41,245 bases of DNA from an uncultured Chlorobiaceae bacterium (GTDB lineage: Bacteria; Bacteroidota; Chlorobiia; Chlorobiales; Chlorobiaceae): positions 1 through 41,245 of the forward strand of contig CAIJWE010000025.1 of NCBI GenBank assembly GCA_903824295.1, in the 5' to 3' direction. This document shows, one piece after another, positions 17,726-27,463 of the stretch. How positions within the stretch are numbered: the stretch's first letter is position 1; each line of letters begins with the position of its first letter. Both the position numbers and the translations under genes were made by a program. The notes under the pieces were generated by a model. It was given only the letters and a program-made list of their open reading frames with translations. It was not told where the DNA came from and did no database searches.

Positions 17726-19048
17726 ATGAGCATCGCTGACACGAAACAACGGTTGGAAGAGATAGAGAAACAGCTCGCTAACCTTATTGAAGAGCAGACC
17801 GTCATCAAGGCTAAATGGGAGAGCGAAAAGGAGCTGATACAGTCGTCACGCAACCTGAAATCGCAGCTTGAGGAGCTCCGGGTGCAGGCTGAAGAGTTTG
17901 AACGACAGGGTGACTACGGCAAGGTGGCCGAAATTCGTTATGGCAAAACCGTAGCCATTGAGCGGCAGATCGAAGAGAATCGTCTGAAAATAGAGGAGAA
18001 AAAAGCCTCCGGTGACCTTATCATGAAGGAGGAGATCGACGCCGAGGATATTGCCGATATCGTTTCAAAATGGACGGGCATCCCCCTCAGCAAAATGCTC
18101 CAGTCGGACCGGCAGAAGCTGCTGCTTATCGAAGAGGAGCTGCACAAACGCGTGATAGGGCAGGAGGAGGCCGTCACGGCGGTCAGCGAAGCGGTCAAGC
18201 GCTCACGGGCAGGCATGGGTGACGACAAGCGACCAATCGGTTCCTTCATCTTTCTCGGACCTACAGGCGTCGGAAAAACCGAGCTGGCCCGCACCCTGGC
18301 CGACTATCTTTTTGATGACGAAGAGGCGATGATACGCATCGACATGAGCGAATACATGGAATCGCATACGGTCAGCCGTCTGGTGGGTGCCCCTCCGGGC
18401 TATGTCGGCTATGAAGAGGGTGGGCAGCTCACCGAAGCGGTGCGTCGCAAACCCTTTGCCGTTGTGTTGCTCGACGAAATCGAGAAAGCGCACCCCGACG
18501 TCTTCAACATCCTTTTGCAGATTCTTGATGATGGGCGCCTGACCGACAGCAAAGGGCGGACGGTGAACTTCAAAAACACCATCATCATCATGACGAGTAA
18601 CATCGGAGCCCAGCTTATCCAGTCGGAAATGGAGATGCTGGAAGGAGTGAACCGCGAGGGAATGCTTTCCGGCCTCCAGGAGAAACTCTTTCAGCTTTTG
18701 AAGCAGAAGGTAAAGCCCGAATTTCTCAACCGTATCGACGAGGTGATTCTCTTCACGCCGCTCACCAGGGAGGATCTGAAAAAAATTGTGCTTATCCAGT
18801 TCGACCGCATCAAGGCGACGGCGTTGCGGCAGCGCATCAATCTCACCATCTCTGAAGCGGCCATACAGTGGTTTGCCAATGCAGGTTTTGACCCGGCCTT
18901 TGGCGCCCGGCCACTCAAACGGGTGATGCAGCGAAAAATCACCAACCGTATTTCAGCGCTCATTCTTTCGGGTGAAATCGGCGAGGGCGACGAGGTGGCT
19001 ATCGACATGGCCGATGGCGAACTGAGCATCAGAAAAACGGTAGCCTGA
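17726..19048 (+). CDS. ClpB-like AAA+ protein: M-domain and second ATPase domain only
   Basis: The 440-residue protein corresponds to the C-terminal half of the disaggregase ClpB. Residues 1-92 are the coiled-coil middle domain ([18 protein letters not shown]...[13 protein letters not shown]), then [10 protein letters not shown], and the NBD2 AAA+ module with Walker [10 protein letters not shown] (K184), Walker [12 protein letters not shown] and the arginine-finger region FLNRIDEV (R336). The sensor-2 motif GARPLKR ends it. The N-terminal substrate domain and NBD1 are absent. The frame starts cleanly with ATG 17726 ([20 protein letters not shown]) after kdsA's divergent promoter region, with no ClpB-like sequence upstream, so it looks like a genuine short paralogue rather than a recent break. 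A full ClpB elsewhere is likely but not in view. Confidence 0.9.
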   Translation: MSIADTKQRLEEIEKQLANLIEEQTVIKAKWESEKELIQSSRNLKSQLEELRVQAEEFERQGDYGKVAEIRYGKTVAIERQIEENRLKIEEKKASGDLIMKEEIDAEDIADIVSKWTGIPLSKMLQSDRQKLLLIEEELHKRVIGQEEAVTAVSEAVKRSRAGMGDDKRPIGSFIFLGPTGVGKTELARTLADYLFDDEEAMIRIDMSEYMESHTVSRLVGAPPGYVGYEEGGQLTEAVRRKPFAVVLLDEIEKAHPDVFNILLQILDDGRLTDSKGRTVNFKNTIIIMTSNIGAQLIQSEMEMLEGVNREGMLSGLQEKLFQLLKQKVKPEFLNRIDEVILFTPLTREDLKKIVLIQFDRIKATALRQRINLTISEAAIQWFANAGFDPAFGARPLKRVMQRKITNRISALILSGEIGEGDEVAIDMADGELSIRKTVA

Positions 19049-19109
19049 TGCCGGGCGCCGGAAGCAAACGAAAAGGGAACTCATGTGTAAAGGAAGTGCT
19101 CAACTTATG

Positions 19110-20231
19110 AAAAAACAATTGCGTGGGCTGGCAGCACTCCTGTTTTTCGCTCTCTTTTGCATGCCGGCACACGCCGCAAAAAAGCCCGACAGCCTCTCCG
19201 TCAAAATCGGACAAATGCTGATGATCGGCTTCCGGGGGCTCAGCATAGCCGAAGCTCCTCAAGTCGCAGCGGACATTGGTGAGCGCCATATCGGTGGAGT
19301 GGTGCTCTTCGACTACGATGTTCCCTCCCATACACCCTCACGAAACATCAGCAGCCCGGAGCAGCTCGCCCGCCTGACGCTTGAGTTGCAGAAAACAACC
19401 AATATCCCGCTTCTGATTGCCATTGACCAGGAGGGGGGAAAAGTCAATCGCCTCAAACCGGCAAGGGGATTTCCCCCCAGCCTCTCAGCCGCCCATCTTG
19501 GAGAGCTGAACAATCCGGACAGCACCCGCGCTGCTGCCCGGCAATGCGCCCGAACGCTGAAGGCGATGCACATCAGCCTCAACCTTGCCCCCGTGGCCGA
19601 CCTGAACGTTAACCCAGACAATCCGGTCATCGGCAAAATTGGCCGCAGCTTTTCCGCCGACCCCGCCGTCGTCACCAGCAACATCACACTCACCTGTAGC
19701 GCATACCGTGAGGAGGGCATTATCCCTGCGCTGAAACACTTCCCCGGCCACGGCAGTTCAACCACCGACACCCATCTCGACTTTACCGACATTACCGAAA
19801 GCTGGTCGGAAAAAGAGCTGGAACCCTACCGCGCCCTCATTGCCGCCGGCTACCGTGACCCCATCATGACCGCGCATGTCTTTAATGGCAAGCTCGACCC
19901 GCTCTACCCGGCAACACTTTCGAAGGCGGTGCTCGACGGCCTGCTCCGCGGCAAGCTCGGCTTCAAGGGGGTAATTGTGAGCGATGACATGCAGATGAAG
20001 GCCATTGCCGACCGTTACGGCCTTGAAACTGCCATCCAGTTGGCCATTGAGGCGGGTGTCGATATATTGCTCTTTGGAAACAACACCTCTTACGACCCGG
20101 AGATTGCCTCAAAAGCAACGGCAATCATTCACTCGCTGCTTCAAAAAAAGATCATTACCGAGGATCGCATCGATTGTTCATACCGTAGAATCATGGAACT
20201 CAAAAAACGTTACCACACCTACCGAACATGA
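19110..20231 (+). CDS. nagZ: Glycoside hydrolase family 3 beta-N-acetylhexosaminidase (NagZ-like), secreted
   Basis: This GH3 enzyme removes terminal GlcNAc from muropeptide-type substrates in cell-wall turnover. The 373-residue protein begins with a signal peptide (MKKQLRGLAALLFFALFCMPAHAA), so it acts in the periplasm, whereas E. coli NagZ is cytoplasmic. Family landmarks are IAIDQEGGKVNRL, the NagZ-type KHFPGHGSSTTDTHLD acid/base loop, and the nucleophile D292 in VSDDMQMKAI. I chose ATG 19110 because it places the signal peptide directly at the N-terminus; an in-frame ATG at 19083 is possible. The stop overlaps the sixA start by 4 nt. Confidence 0.9.
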   Translation, partial: KKQLRGLAALLFFALFCMPAHAAKKPDSLSVKIGQMLMIGFRGLSIAEAPQVAADIGERHIGGVVLFDYDVPSHTPSRNISSPEQLARLTLELQKTTNIPLLIAIDQEGGKVNRLKPARGFPPSLSAAHLGELNNPDSTRAAARQCARTLKAMHISLNLAPVADLNVNPDNPVIGKIGRSFSADPAVVTSNITLTCSAYREEGIIPALKHFPGHGSSTTDTHLDFTDITESWSEKELEPYRALIAAGYRDPIMTAHVFNGKLDPLYPATLSKAVLDGLLRGKLGFKGVIVSDDMQMKAIADRYGLETAIQLAIEAGVDILLFGNNTSYDPEIASKATAIIHSLLQKKIITEDRIDCSYRRIMELKKRYHTYRT

Positions 20232-20722
20232 AAACTATCTACCTTATCCGTCACGCCAAATCAGACTGGGGAAACGCCAGTACCGGCGATTTTGACCGCA
20301 CGCTGAACGAACGCGGCATGAAAAACGCCCCCGTCATGGCGGCACGGCTGAAGCAAAAAGGAGTTTTCCCGGAAGTTGTCATTTCGAGCCCCGCAACAAG
20401 AGCCCTCACCACCGCAAAGCTCTTTTGCGAAACACTCGGCTACCCGGAGGAGCAGATCCAGCAGCGCATTGAAATTTACCGGGGAGGAGTCCTCGATCTG
20501 CTCAAAATTGTCCAGCAGATCCCCGACACCTGCGAGTCGGCCATGCTTGTCGGCCACAACCCGACGCTGACAGAGTTTTCAAACCTGCTTGCTGGAAGTT
20601 ACATCGAAAGTGTGGTCACCTGCGGAGTAGTCAAAATTGAGCTCAATATCGAGTCATGGAAGAGTGCAAATCCTGATGGCGGTAAACTGGCCTGGTACGA
20701 TTTTCCCAAAAAGCACCCGTAG
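20228..20722 (+). CDS. sixA: Histidine phosphatase family protein, SixA-like
   Basis: The 164-residue protein has the phosphoglycerate-mutase-like fold of SixA: catalytic LIRHAKSDWG near residue 8, SSPATRALTTAKLF, and the second histidine in VGHNPTL. SixA dephosphorylates phosphohistidine on signalling or phosphotransfer proteins in E. coli; the substrate here is unknown. The ATG overlaps the nagZ stop (ATGA), so the pair is translationally coupled. The gene converges on gpsA with 5 nt between the stops and no visible terminator. Confidence 0.9.
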   Translation: MKTIYLIRHAKSDWGNASTGDFDRTLNERGMKNAPVMAARLKQKGVFPEVVISSPATRALTTAKLFCETLGYPEEQIQQRIEIYRGGVLDLLKIVQQIPDTCESAMLVGHNPTLTEFSNLLAGSYIESVVTCGVVKIELNIESWKSANPDGGKLAWYDFPKKHP

Positions 20723-20727
20723 GCAGC

Positions 20728-21729
20728 TCAGTCGCGCTCCTGTTTCGGATCGCGGGTCATAAGATCGAGAATCGCCTGCTGAACCGGCTTTTGCTTAAAA
20801 AGCATCTCGTACACGGCCCGCGTGATGGGCATTTCGACGCCAACTGAGCAGCTCAGCTCATAGACCGACCTTGAACTGTGAACCCCTTCGGCAATCATGT
20901 TCATCTGGCTGATAACCTCATCGAGAGAGCGGCCCCGCCCGATCTCTTCACCAACATAGCGGTTTCGGCTGTGGCGGCTCAGGCAGGTAACCACAAGATC
21001 GCCAATGCCGGCAAGACCGGAGATGGTGGGCGCTTCGCCACCAAGCTTGATGCAGAGTCGCGAAATTTCAGCCATCCCCCGGGTGATGATGGCCGCCTTG
21101 GCGTTGTCGCCATATCCCACTCCGTCAGAGATTCCTGCCGCGATAGCAATGACATTCTTGACCGACCCGGCAATCTCAACCCCGACAATATCGGTATTGA
21201 CATAGACGCGGAACATGCTTGTATGAAAAACCTCCTGCACCTGTTCAGCCGTAGCAAGAGAGGGTGAAGAGGCAACAACCGTGGTAGGCTGCTCCTTCGA
21301 AACCTCCTCAGCATGACTCGGGCCATACAAAGCCGCAACCTGTGATGCAAGCAGACCGGGAAGCACTTCAAGCAGCACTTCCGACATCCGTTTACCCGTC
21401 CCGATCTCAATTCCCTTGGCCACATTGACCAGAATTTTTCCGTTCAAATCAAGAGCACGAAAACCGAGAATTGTCTCACGAAGCGCCTGAGAAGGCACCG
21501 CAGTGACAATCATCTCCGACCAGGAGACAAGCTCCTCCAAATAAGGGGCGATCTGCAGCCTCTGTGGAAAAGGAACACCCTTGAGATAACGGCGGTTTTC
21601 ACGCTCAAGGTTGAGCGTTGCGGCAAATTTGGGCCGATGCGCCCAAAGGCGAACCTCATGCCCTTTTTTCGCAAGCAGCACCGCAAGGGTGGTACCCCAG
21701 CTTCCCGCCCCCAGTACAGCAATATTCAT
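20728..21729 (-). CDS. gpsA: Glycerol-3-phosphate dehydrogenase [NAD(P)+] GpsA
   Basis: GpsA reduces dihydroxyacetone phosphate to sn-glycerol 3-phosphate, the backbone for phospholipids. The 333-residue protein starts [23 protein letters not shown] (Rossmann GxGxxG) and carries [33 protein letters not shown] (catalytic Lys region) and [18 protein letters not shown] 21729 is preferred over an upstream TTG at 21762 because it begins exactly at the Rossmann strand and leaves a 16-nt gap after plsY. plsY directly upstream uses its product, making a phospholipid-precursor operon. Confidence 0.96.
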   Translation of the reverse strand: MNIAVLGAGSWGTTLAVLLAKKGHEVRLWAHRPKFAATLNLERENRRYLKGVPFPQRLQIAPYLEELVSWSEMIVTAVPSQALRETILGFRALDLNGKILVNVAKGIEIGTGKRMSEVLLEVLPGLLASQVAALYGPSHAEEVSKEQPTTVVASSPSLATAEQVQEVFHTSMFRVYVNTDIVGVEIAGSVKNVIAIAAGISDGVGYGDNAKAAIITRGMAEISRLCIKLGGEAPTISGLAGIGDLVVTCLSRHSRNRYVGEEIGRGRSLDEVISQMNMIAEGVHSSRSVYELSCSVGVEMPITRAVYEMLFKQKPVQQAILDLMTRDPKQERD

Positions 21730-21745
21730 AGAAGTATGCAGTGGC

Positions 21746-22453
21746 TCAATGCTTTTTTCCAAAGGTAATACGACTCTCGGTACCTGAAATCAATCTTCTG
21801 ATGTTGGTACGGTGCGTATAGAGAATTCCAAGCGCAACAACAAGCCCGAAAATCATGAGATGATAATCGAGACTGTCATGAATGGAGAAGGGTTGCCCGA
21901 AGAGCCCGACATAGTAATCGAGGCCGGCGCCAAGCTCAAAAATATATTTGCGGATGGCAATAATCAGCGGAAAGGCGATAGCCGCAAGCATGGAGGCAAC
22001 AGAGACGTGACGCGAAAGATAGACGGTCAGCAAAAAAATACCGACAACCATTAACATGCTCACCGGGGCAATCCCGATCAGCATACCAGCGGCGGTACTC
22101 ACCCCCTTGCCCCCCTTGAATCCGGCAAAAAGGGTAAAAACGTGACCAATCACCGCGCTCATGCCCGCAAGCAGACGCAAGGCAACCTCATTCATATCAG
22201 GAAAAGCGCCAATCGGGTGGTTGCGAAAAAAGGCGACAACCGAGACCGCCGCAACAACGCCCTTGACAATATCAATCAGGGTGACAATAAGACCGGGCTT
22301 CCAGCCAAGCACCCTGAAGGCATTGGTGCCGCCGGCATTGCCGCTGCCGAAATTGCGAATATCAATCCCCTTGAGCATCTTTCCCGCCATGAGGCTGGTA
22401 GGAATTGATCCGATGATATAGCTCACCGCCAAAATGGCCAGTAACGTCAGCAT
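21746..22453 (-). CDS. plsY: Glycerol-3-phosphate acyltransferase PlsY
   Basis: PlsY transfers an acyl group from acyl-phosphate to glycerol 3-phosphate to start phospholipid synthesis in the inner membrane. The 235-residue polytopic protein shows the three conserved loops: [31 protein letters not shown] (GSGNxGxTN motif) and [15 protein letters not shown] (GFKGGKG motif), with five or more hydrophobic segments. The start is ATG 22453 after AGGGGTGCTT; a GTG lies two codons earlier. It lies between purM and gpsA in a four-gene minus-strand unit. It is slightly longer than many PlsY proteins because of an extended loop around residues 150-190. Confidence 0.95.
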   Translation of the reverse strand: MLTLLAILAVSYIIGSIPTSLMAGKMLKGIDIRNFGSGNAGGTNAFRVLGWKPGLIVTLIDIVKGVVAAVSVVAFFRNHPIGAFPDMNEVALRLLAGMSAVIGHVFTLFAGFKGGKGVSTAAGMLIGIAPVSMLMVVGIFLLTVYLSRHVSVASMLAAIAFPLIIAIRKYIFELGAGLDYYVGLFGQPFSIHDSLDYHLMIFGLVVALGILYTHRTNIRRLISGTESRITFGKKH

Positions 22454-22495
22454 AAGCACCCCTGATTATTGCCCTGTTTCAACAAAAAAAGAAGA

Positions 22496-23485
22496 TCAAA
22501 TTCTCGACACAGCTCCGATAATATAGGCATTTTCCCCTTGAGATTTCAGGGACGAGAGTACCCCTTCTGCCGCACCTTTTTCAACAACCATTACCAACCC
22601 CAACCCAAGATTAAAGGTTCTCCGCATATCCTCCTCAGGCACCTGGCCTGCCCGGCGGATGATGTCGAAAATCAGCGGCTCAGGCCATGCGTCCCATGTA
22701 ACATCAAGCTTCAACCCTTCAGGCACAATACGCATGGTGTTGCCCATCAGGCCGCCACCGGTAATGTGCGAAAGCCCCCTGATATCGGGCGAACCAAAAA
22801 AGGGCTCAATCAGAGAGAGATAGGAGCGATGCACCTTCAGCAGCTCCTCGCCAATGGTGCCATCAAGACCAGAAACCCTCTCCCCCATTCTCCCCTCAAG
22901 CACTTTCCTCGCAAGCGAATAGCCGTTGGTATGCAAGCCGTTGGAGGGAAGTCCGAGAAGCACATCGCCCTCCCTGATGGCCGATCCGTTGATGATTTTT
23001 TCGTGATCTACCACGCCGACAATGGAGCCCGCAAGATCAAAATCCTGCTCCTGATAAAGCCCCGGCATCTCCGCCGTTTCACCGCCAATAAGCGCACAAC
23101 CATTCTCGCGGCAGGCATTGACCATACCGGTCACCACCGCCGCAGCAATAACAGGCGTCAGTTTTCCGCAAGCATAGTAATCCAGAAAAAAGAGCGGTTT
23201 TGCGCCGCAGACCAGAATATCGTTCACACAATGGTTAACCAGGCAGGAACCCACGGTCTCATACTGGCCAAGCTCAATGGCAATCTTCAGTTTTGTGCCA
23301 ACGCCATCAATGCTGCTTACCAGCACCGGTTTTTTATATGCAGAAAAATCAGGCAGAAAGAAACCGCCGAAAGCGCCAATATCGGTGATGACGCCGGGAG
23401 TAAATGTCTGGCGAACCTGGGGCTTGATCATGCGGACAAACTCTTCACCCGCACCAATATCAACTCCAGCTTTTTTATAGTCCAT
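22496..23485 (-). CDS. purM: Phosphoribosylformylglycinamidine cyclo-ligase PurM
   Basis: PurM (AIR synthetase) closes the imidazole ring in purine synthesis using ATP. The 329-residue protein starts [17 protein letters not shown], typical for the family, and shows [41 protein letters not shown] and [16 protein letters not shown]. The length and motif order are standard. It lies 44 nt downstream of lysC and 42 nt upstream of plsY on the same strand, suggesting a shared transcript with genes of unrelated pathways. Confidence 0.97.
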   Translation of the reverse strand: MDYKKAGVDIGAGEEFVRMIKPQVRQTFTPGVITDIGAFGGFFLPDFSAYKKPVLVSSIDGVGTKLKIAIELGQYETVGSCLVNHCVNDILVCGAKPLFFLDYYACGKLTPVIAAAVVTGMVNACRENGCALIGGETAEMPGLYQEQDFDLAGSIVGVVDHEKIINGSAIREGDVLLGLPSNGLHTNGYSLARKVLEGRMGERVSGLDGTIGEELLKVHRSYLSLIEPFFGSPDIRGLSHITGGGLMGNTMRIVPEGLKLDVTWDAWPEPLIFDIIRRAGQVPEEDMRRTFNLGLGLVMVVEKGAAEGVLSSLKSQGENAYIIGAVSRI

Positions 23486-23529
23486 GTGTACAGTACCTTT
23501 TTATTATCGACAATTAAAACTTGCAGGCC

Positions 23530-24945
23530 CTACCGGCTCCCTGCCGGTGTTTCAAAAATACCCTCATCCTGCCTGTTGGAAAAAAACTCCCGGTGCAGAT
23601 TGTTGACCGCTGTAACCACCTCGGGCTCCTCAACCACAACGCCGACATTGATCTCCGACGCACCCTGTGAAATCATCCGGAGGTTGACATCTTTTAACGC
23701 GCTGAAAATCCGACCTGCAACCCCACGTGACATGCGGAGATTATCACCAACAACACTGATGGTTGCCACACCATGCTCCAGATCAACCTCGCCAAGCCCC
23801 TTCAGCTCCCCGATAAGCTCATCACTGAAGCTCTTTTCATCAACGGTCAACGAGACCGAAACCTCACTGGTAGCAATCATCTCAACCGAAACACCGTACC
23901 GGGCATAGACATCAAACAACTCCTTCATAAAGCCGTGGCGACCGAACATCCGGTTTGAACGCACATTGATAATGCACTGCCCCTTTTTGACCGCAATCGA
24001 CTTCACCAGACCCTCATAGCTCATCCCCGAAAGGCGCTCGGGATCATTGGTGATGATAGTGCCTTTGGCATCAGGATGCAATGAATTCAGCACATAGACC
24101 GGAATATTTTTCTGCACTGCGGGCGCAATGGTATCGGGATGAAGCACTTTGGCTCCAAGATAGGCAAGCTCCGCCGCCTCCGAAAAGGTCATAACCCTGA
24201 TGCTCCTCGCTTCAGGAACCATACGCGGATCGCAGGTCATGACGCCATCAACATCGGTCCAAATCTCTATCGCCTCCTCGTTGAGCCATGAACCAAGCAG
24301 TGCCGCCGAAAAATCGGAACCACCCCGGCCAAGCGTTGTCGTCCGGCCATCAAGAGTTGAACCAATATAACCCTGCGTCACAACGGTCGTGCCGCCATCA
24401 AGCAGCGGGCGAATAATGCGGCTCACGCGCGCTTCGCACACCTCCTGCAGGGGACGGGCAAACCCGAAATTGTCATCAGTAATCATCACCGTACGAACAT
24501 CCACCCACGCCGCCTTGTGCCCCAGCTCCTTCATGGCCGCCGCAAACACGGTAGTAGAAAAGAGCTCACCGAAAGAGCAAAACATATCCCTCGAACGCTC
24601 CGTCAACTCGCCCACAATATCAACACCCTTGATCAGCATCTCAAGCCGACCGGCAAGCTCCTCTATTTTGACCGCAAGCTCCACCTTGAGCTCCCCATCC
24701 TTTATCAGCTCATCAAGCAGATCAAGGTGAAAGTGGCGCACCTCACCAGCCAGAGCCATCGCCTCATCAAGAGCACTGCGACCGGAGGCATCAGCAATGC
24801 GCACCAGCTTGTTGGTAATACCACTGCACGCGCTCAGCACCACCAGAGGCACCCCCTTCTGCTCTTTTCTCGCCACAATGGAGATCGCCTGCCGCATGGC
24901 CTTGGCCGTCCCCACAGAAGTCCCTCCGAATTTCATCACCGCCAT
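23530..24945 (-). CDS. lysC: Aspartate kinase LysC
   Basis: LysC phosphorylates L-aspartate, the first step to lysine, threonine and methionine. The 471-residue protein starts [17 protein letters not shown] (catalytic KFGGTS) and continues with the kinase domain: [30 protein letters not shown] and [15 protein letters not shown]. Two C-terminal ACT domains (about residues 310-460) imply feedback control by an end-product amino acid. The open frame extends far upstream to 25350, but that stretch overlaps the divergent NlpC gene and has no kinase similarity, so ATG 24945 is taken. It heads a lysC-purM-plsY-gpsA unit. There is no fused homoserine dehydrogenase. Confidence 0.95.
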   Translation of the reverse strand: MAVMKFGGTSVGTAKAMRQAISIVARKEQKGVPLVVLSACSGITNKLVRIADASGRSALDEAMALAGEVRHFHLDLLDELIKDGELKVELAVKIEELAGRLEMLIKGVDIVGELTERSRDMFCSFGELFSTTVFAAAMKELGHKAAWVDVRTVMITDDNFGFARPLQEVCEARVSRIIRPLLDGGTTVVTQGYIGSTLDGRTTTLGRGGSDFSAALLGSWLNEEAIEIWTDVDGVMTCDPRMVPEARSIRVMTFSEAAELAYLGAKVLHPDTIAPAVQKNIPVYVLNSLHPDAKGTIITNDPERLSGMSYEGLVKSIAVKKGQCIINVRSNRMFGRHGFMKELFDVYARYGVSVEMIATSEVSVSLTVDEKSFSDELIGELKGLGEVDLEHGVATISVVGDNLRMSRGVAGRIFSALKDVNLRMISQGASEINVGVVVEEPEVVTAVNNLHREFFSNRQDEGIFETPAGSR

Positions 24946-25063
24946 ATCTTCACTCAAATAATTTAATGTAGTATCTTGACTCTTGTGTTGTTTCTCCCGC
25001 TTCCTTTCTCTGGGAATCCGGCATTGGTTTCTCTTCTCAAAAAAACTGAACTTCGACCCGCTC

Positions 25064-25678
25064 ATGCAGCAACCATCCAACCCGGCCTCATCACAAAGCC
25101 TGTACGGAAGAACGGCCCTGCTCCTCTGCACCATCATCGGAATGGTAATCGGTGTTACCGGCTGCCAGAGCACCTGGAGCGGCTCAACAGGATACCGCAT
25201 GGAGAGCAAATATAGTTTAAAAAACAGAAAATCGCATATCTCCTGCCGCCCGGAAGGGAGCAACTCCGCAGTCACCTGCGCCCTGCCACTGAAGGTAACC
25301 CCATATTCGCTCGACCAGCTCTTTTCATCCATAGACGAATCCCTCGGCACTCGCTACCGCTACGGCGGATCCTCACCGGATGGGTTCGACTGCTCAGGGC
25401 TCGTGCTCTATCTCTACAAAAAAAACTTCCAAATGATTTTGCCACGAACCGCCAGTGAACTTGCCGCGCTCGGCACCATTGTACCCAAAAACAGCCTCCG
25501 CCCCGGCGACCTTGTTTTTTTCAGTAACGAAGGAAGCATCATCGACCACGTCGGCATCGTTACAGGCCCTGAGAGCTTTACCCATGCTGCACGAAACGGG
25601 GTCAAGCGCAGCAACCTCTACGAACGCTACTACGACAGCCACTACGCCTTTGCCGCACGCATCATCACCGCCGAATGA
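25064..25678 (+). CDS. NlpC/P60-family peptidoglycan endopeptidase lipoprotein
   Basis: The 204-residue product has a basic-hydrophobic signal ending in a lipobox (IGVTGC, Cys34), so it is a predicted lipoprotein. Its C-terminal NlpC/P60 domain has the catalytic Cys110 in [14 protein letters not shown], His162 in DHVGIVTG and a third polar residue in [12 protein letters not shown]. The [15 protein letters not shown] block is the standard family entrance. Such enzymes cut peptide cross-links of peptidoglycan. ATG 25064 gives a proper signal peptide; the frame extends to 24983 but with a hydrophilic addition. It is divergent from lysC and followed by prmA after 145 bp. Confidence 0.92.
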   Translation: MQQPSNPASSQSLYGRTALLLCTIIGMVIGVTGCQSTWSGSTGYRMESKYSLKNRKSHISCRPEGSNSAVTCALPLKVTPYSLDQLFSSIDESLGTRYRYGGSSPDGFDCSGLVLYLYKKNFQMILPRTASELAALGTIVPKNSLRPGDLVFFSNEGSIIDHVGIVTGPESFTHAARNGVKRSNLYERYYDSHYAFAARIITAE

Positions 25679-25823
25679 GCGCCCCCCCCGTTTACTTTTT
25701 CGAGAAAAATCGCCTTTCCCCTCTGTACTCGTATCATCCCGCAACCAGCCACCACCTCTACTTTGCCGGAGGAAATCACTATATTGGGAGAACAACCATA
25801 TTAATAACTGCCCGACCCCTTTT

Positions 25824-26690
25824 ATGCCTCAGCCCGGAACACACCATTTTATCGAACTGGCTTTTCAAATAGCCCCTGATCTCCACGAGCTCTACATCGG
25901 CCTGCTTGCCTCCGAAGGTATCGACTCCTTTCTCGAAGAGGATCACCAGCTCCTCGCCTATCTGCCCGAAACCGAATGGAACGAAGAGAAAAAGCAGAGC
26001 CTCCACACCATGCTGCAGGAAAGGGTGGGTACGCTTCCCGACTACACCGCAACCTTCATCGGCGACCGGAACTGGAACGCCGATTGGGAGGCAACCCTGC
26101 AACCCATCGAAATCTCCAACCGCCTCCTCATTATCCAAAAAAGCAGTGAGATAACGCCAAAACCCGGCCAGATCGTCATCGAAATCAACCCAAAAATGTC
26201 GTTCGGCACCGGATACCACGCCACAACACGCCTGATGCTGCGCCAAATGGAGCGTCTCGACCTGAAAGACAAAAAAATGATGGACATCGGCACCGGCACC
26301 GGCGTCCTTGCCATAGCCGCCCGCAAGCTCGGCAACAACCGCCCCATCCTCGCCTTCGACAACAACTCCTGGGCCGCCGAAAACGCCATCGAAAACATTG
26401 CCGAAAACCACGCCGAAGAGATCAAAGTCGAACTCCTCGATGCCGAAGAGGATCTTGTGGCTAATCTCAAAGAGGGCTACGATCTCATTCTGGCCAACAT
26501 CAACAAAAACGTCATCGACCGCATTCTGCCCGTCATCCGCAAATACGCCCCTGCGGCGCCGGTGTTGCTCTCAGGCATTCTTGTCTATGACGAGCCGTGG
26601 CTGAAGAAGCTGCTCAAACGGCTCGGCTACACTGCGGATAAAACCATCTATGAAGATGAATGGCTCTCAAGCTTTATCAAACCACTATGA
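25824..26690 (+). CDS. prmA: Ribosomal protein L11 methyltransferase PrmA
   Basis: PrmA trimethylates lysines of ribosomal protein L11 using AdoMet. The 288-residue protein has an N-terminal substrate-recognition domain (residues 1-95), then MSFGTGYHATTRLML and the AdoMet site MDIGTGTGVLAIAARKLG, followed by ILANINKNVI and LLSGIL. The open frame extends to 25455 inside the nlpC gene, but the family N-terminus (HHFIELAFQIAPDLHELYIGLLASEGIDSF) starts at ATG 25824. It is the last gene of G+C-richer housekeeping DNA before the A+T-rich cassette. Confidence 0.94.
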   Translation: MPQPGTHHFIELAFQIAPDLHELYIGLLASEGIDSFLEEDHQLLAYLPETEWNEEKKQSLHTMLQERVGTLPDYTATFIGDRNWNADWEATLQPIEISNRLLIIQKSSEITPKPGQIVIEINPKMSFGTGYHATTRLMLRQMERLDLKDKKMMDIGTGTGVLAIAARKLGNNRPILAFDNNSWAAENAIENIAENHAEEIKVELLDAEEDLVANLKEGYDLILANINKNVIDRILPVIRKYAPAAPVLLSGILVYDEPWLKKLLKRLGYTADKTIYEDEWLSSFIKPL

Positions 26691-26812
26691 CACATTGAAA
26701 TCTCAAGGAAGAAGGAGATGATATCGGACAATCGGTAGAGAGTAGGGGTGGCTATGATAATTTATATTATTCTTCCTTTTAGGATAAAACACTCTTATTC
26801 AAAACAACAACA

Positions 26813-27454
26813 TTAACGCATGAATATTTTCCACACATAGACGAAATTATTCAACCAATGAGCTAATGCACCATCAATACCGCTTCTCATCGACCAAATA
26901 ATTAATATCAAATGAAACAATATAAACGCCACAATAAAAAGGCACGAGAAAAATATCCCGTAATACTGAATATCTGGTTGGAATCTACCAATTTGTTTTT
27001 TCATTGCAATTGCATGAAATCCAAACGTTAGCCCTATGAGCAAATCAATAATCCAAAGAGCTTTAATCGTTATCCAAAGTCGGAGAATTAATAAGGCAAA
27101 GGTATAAACAGGCAAACAGTAAGGTGCAAGTAAAATAAACGGATTGTTCGTCATTTTGCCACTGTGAGAAATAGCACCGCCTTCACCGTTTGTGGCATGA
27201 AATAAATGTATCTTTTGGAAAAAAGCTAATACGACAATAGTGTGCGTGAGCTCATGGGTAAAGGTCTCCAAAAAATCCAGATTTTTTTGGAGCAAACCTT
27301 TCAATACTATATATGCTACAAAGCCAATAATAAACCACAAATAAGCTTTTGGGTGCATTACTGCCCAACTGATTGCATTATATAGGCAATAAATGCTGAA
27401 TAGCGAAAACAGGGTTATAAGTGGATATGATATAATTTTTAAGAATTTGAACAT
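26813..27454 (-). CDS. Membrane HExxH (M50-like) metalloprotease-like protein
   Basis: The 213-residue polytopic protein has about five or six hydrophobic segments and the zinc-protease motif H67-E68-L-T-H71 in FTHELTHTIVVLAFF, placed inside or next to a TM helix as in M50-type intramembrane proteases. A downstream segment (SGKMTNNPFILLAPYCLP) sits where M50 proteins carry their further metal or structural region, but a canonical NPDG motif is absent. It is the last gene of the cassette, starting 9 nt after the PBP-like gene. It may process a membrane protein of the same operon, such as the single-TM 528-aa protein; that is inference. Base composition is A+T-rich like the rest of the cassette. 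Confidence 0.7.
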   Translation of the reverse strand: MFKFLKIISYPLITLFSLFSIYCLYNAISWAVMHPKAYLWFIIGFVAYIVLKGLLQKNLDFLETFTHELTHTIVVLAFFQKIHLFHATNGEGGAISHSGKMTNNPFILLAPYCLPVYTFALLILRLWITIKALWIIDLLIGLTFGFHAIAMKKQIGRFQPDIQYYGIFFSCLFIVAFILFHLILIIWSMRSGIDGALAHWLNNFVYVWKIFMR

Positions 27455-27463
27455 GATGCCTCG

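Noticed and set aside
22469-23908. 479-codon plus-strand frame
   Set aside because: Antisense shadow of purM and the start of the lysC 3' end; the product is low-complexity and lacks any domain.
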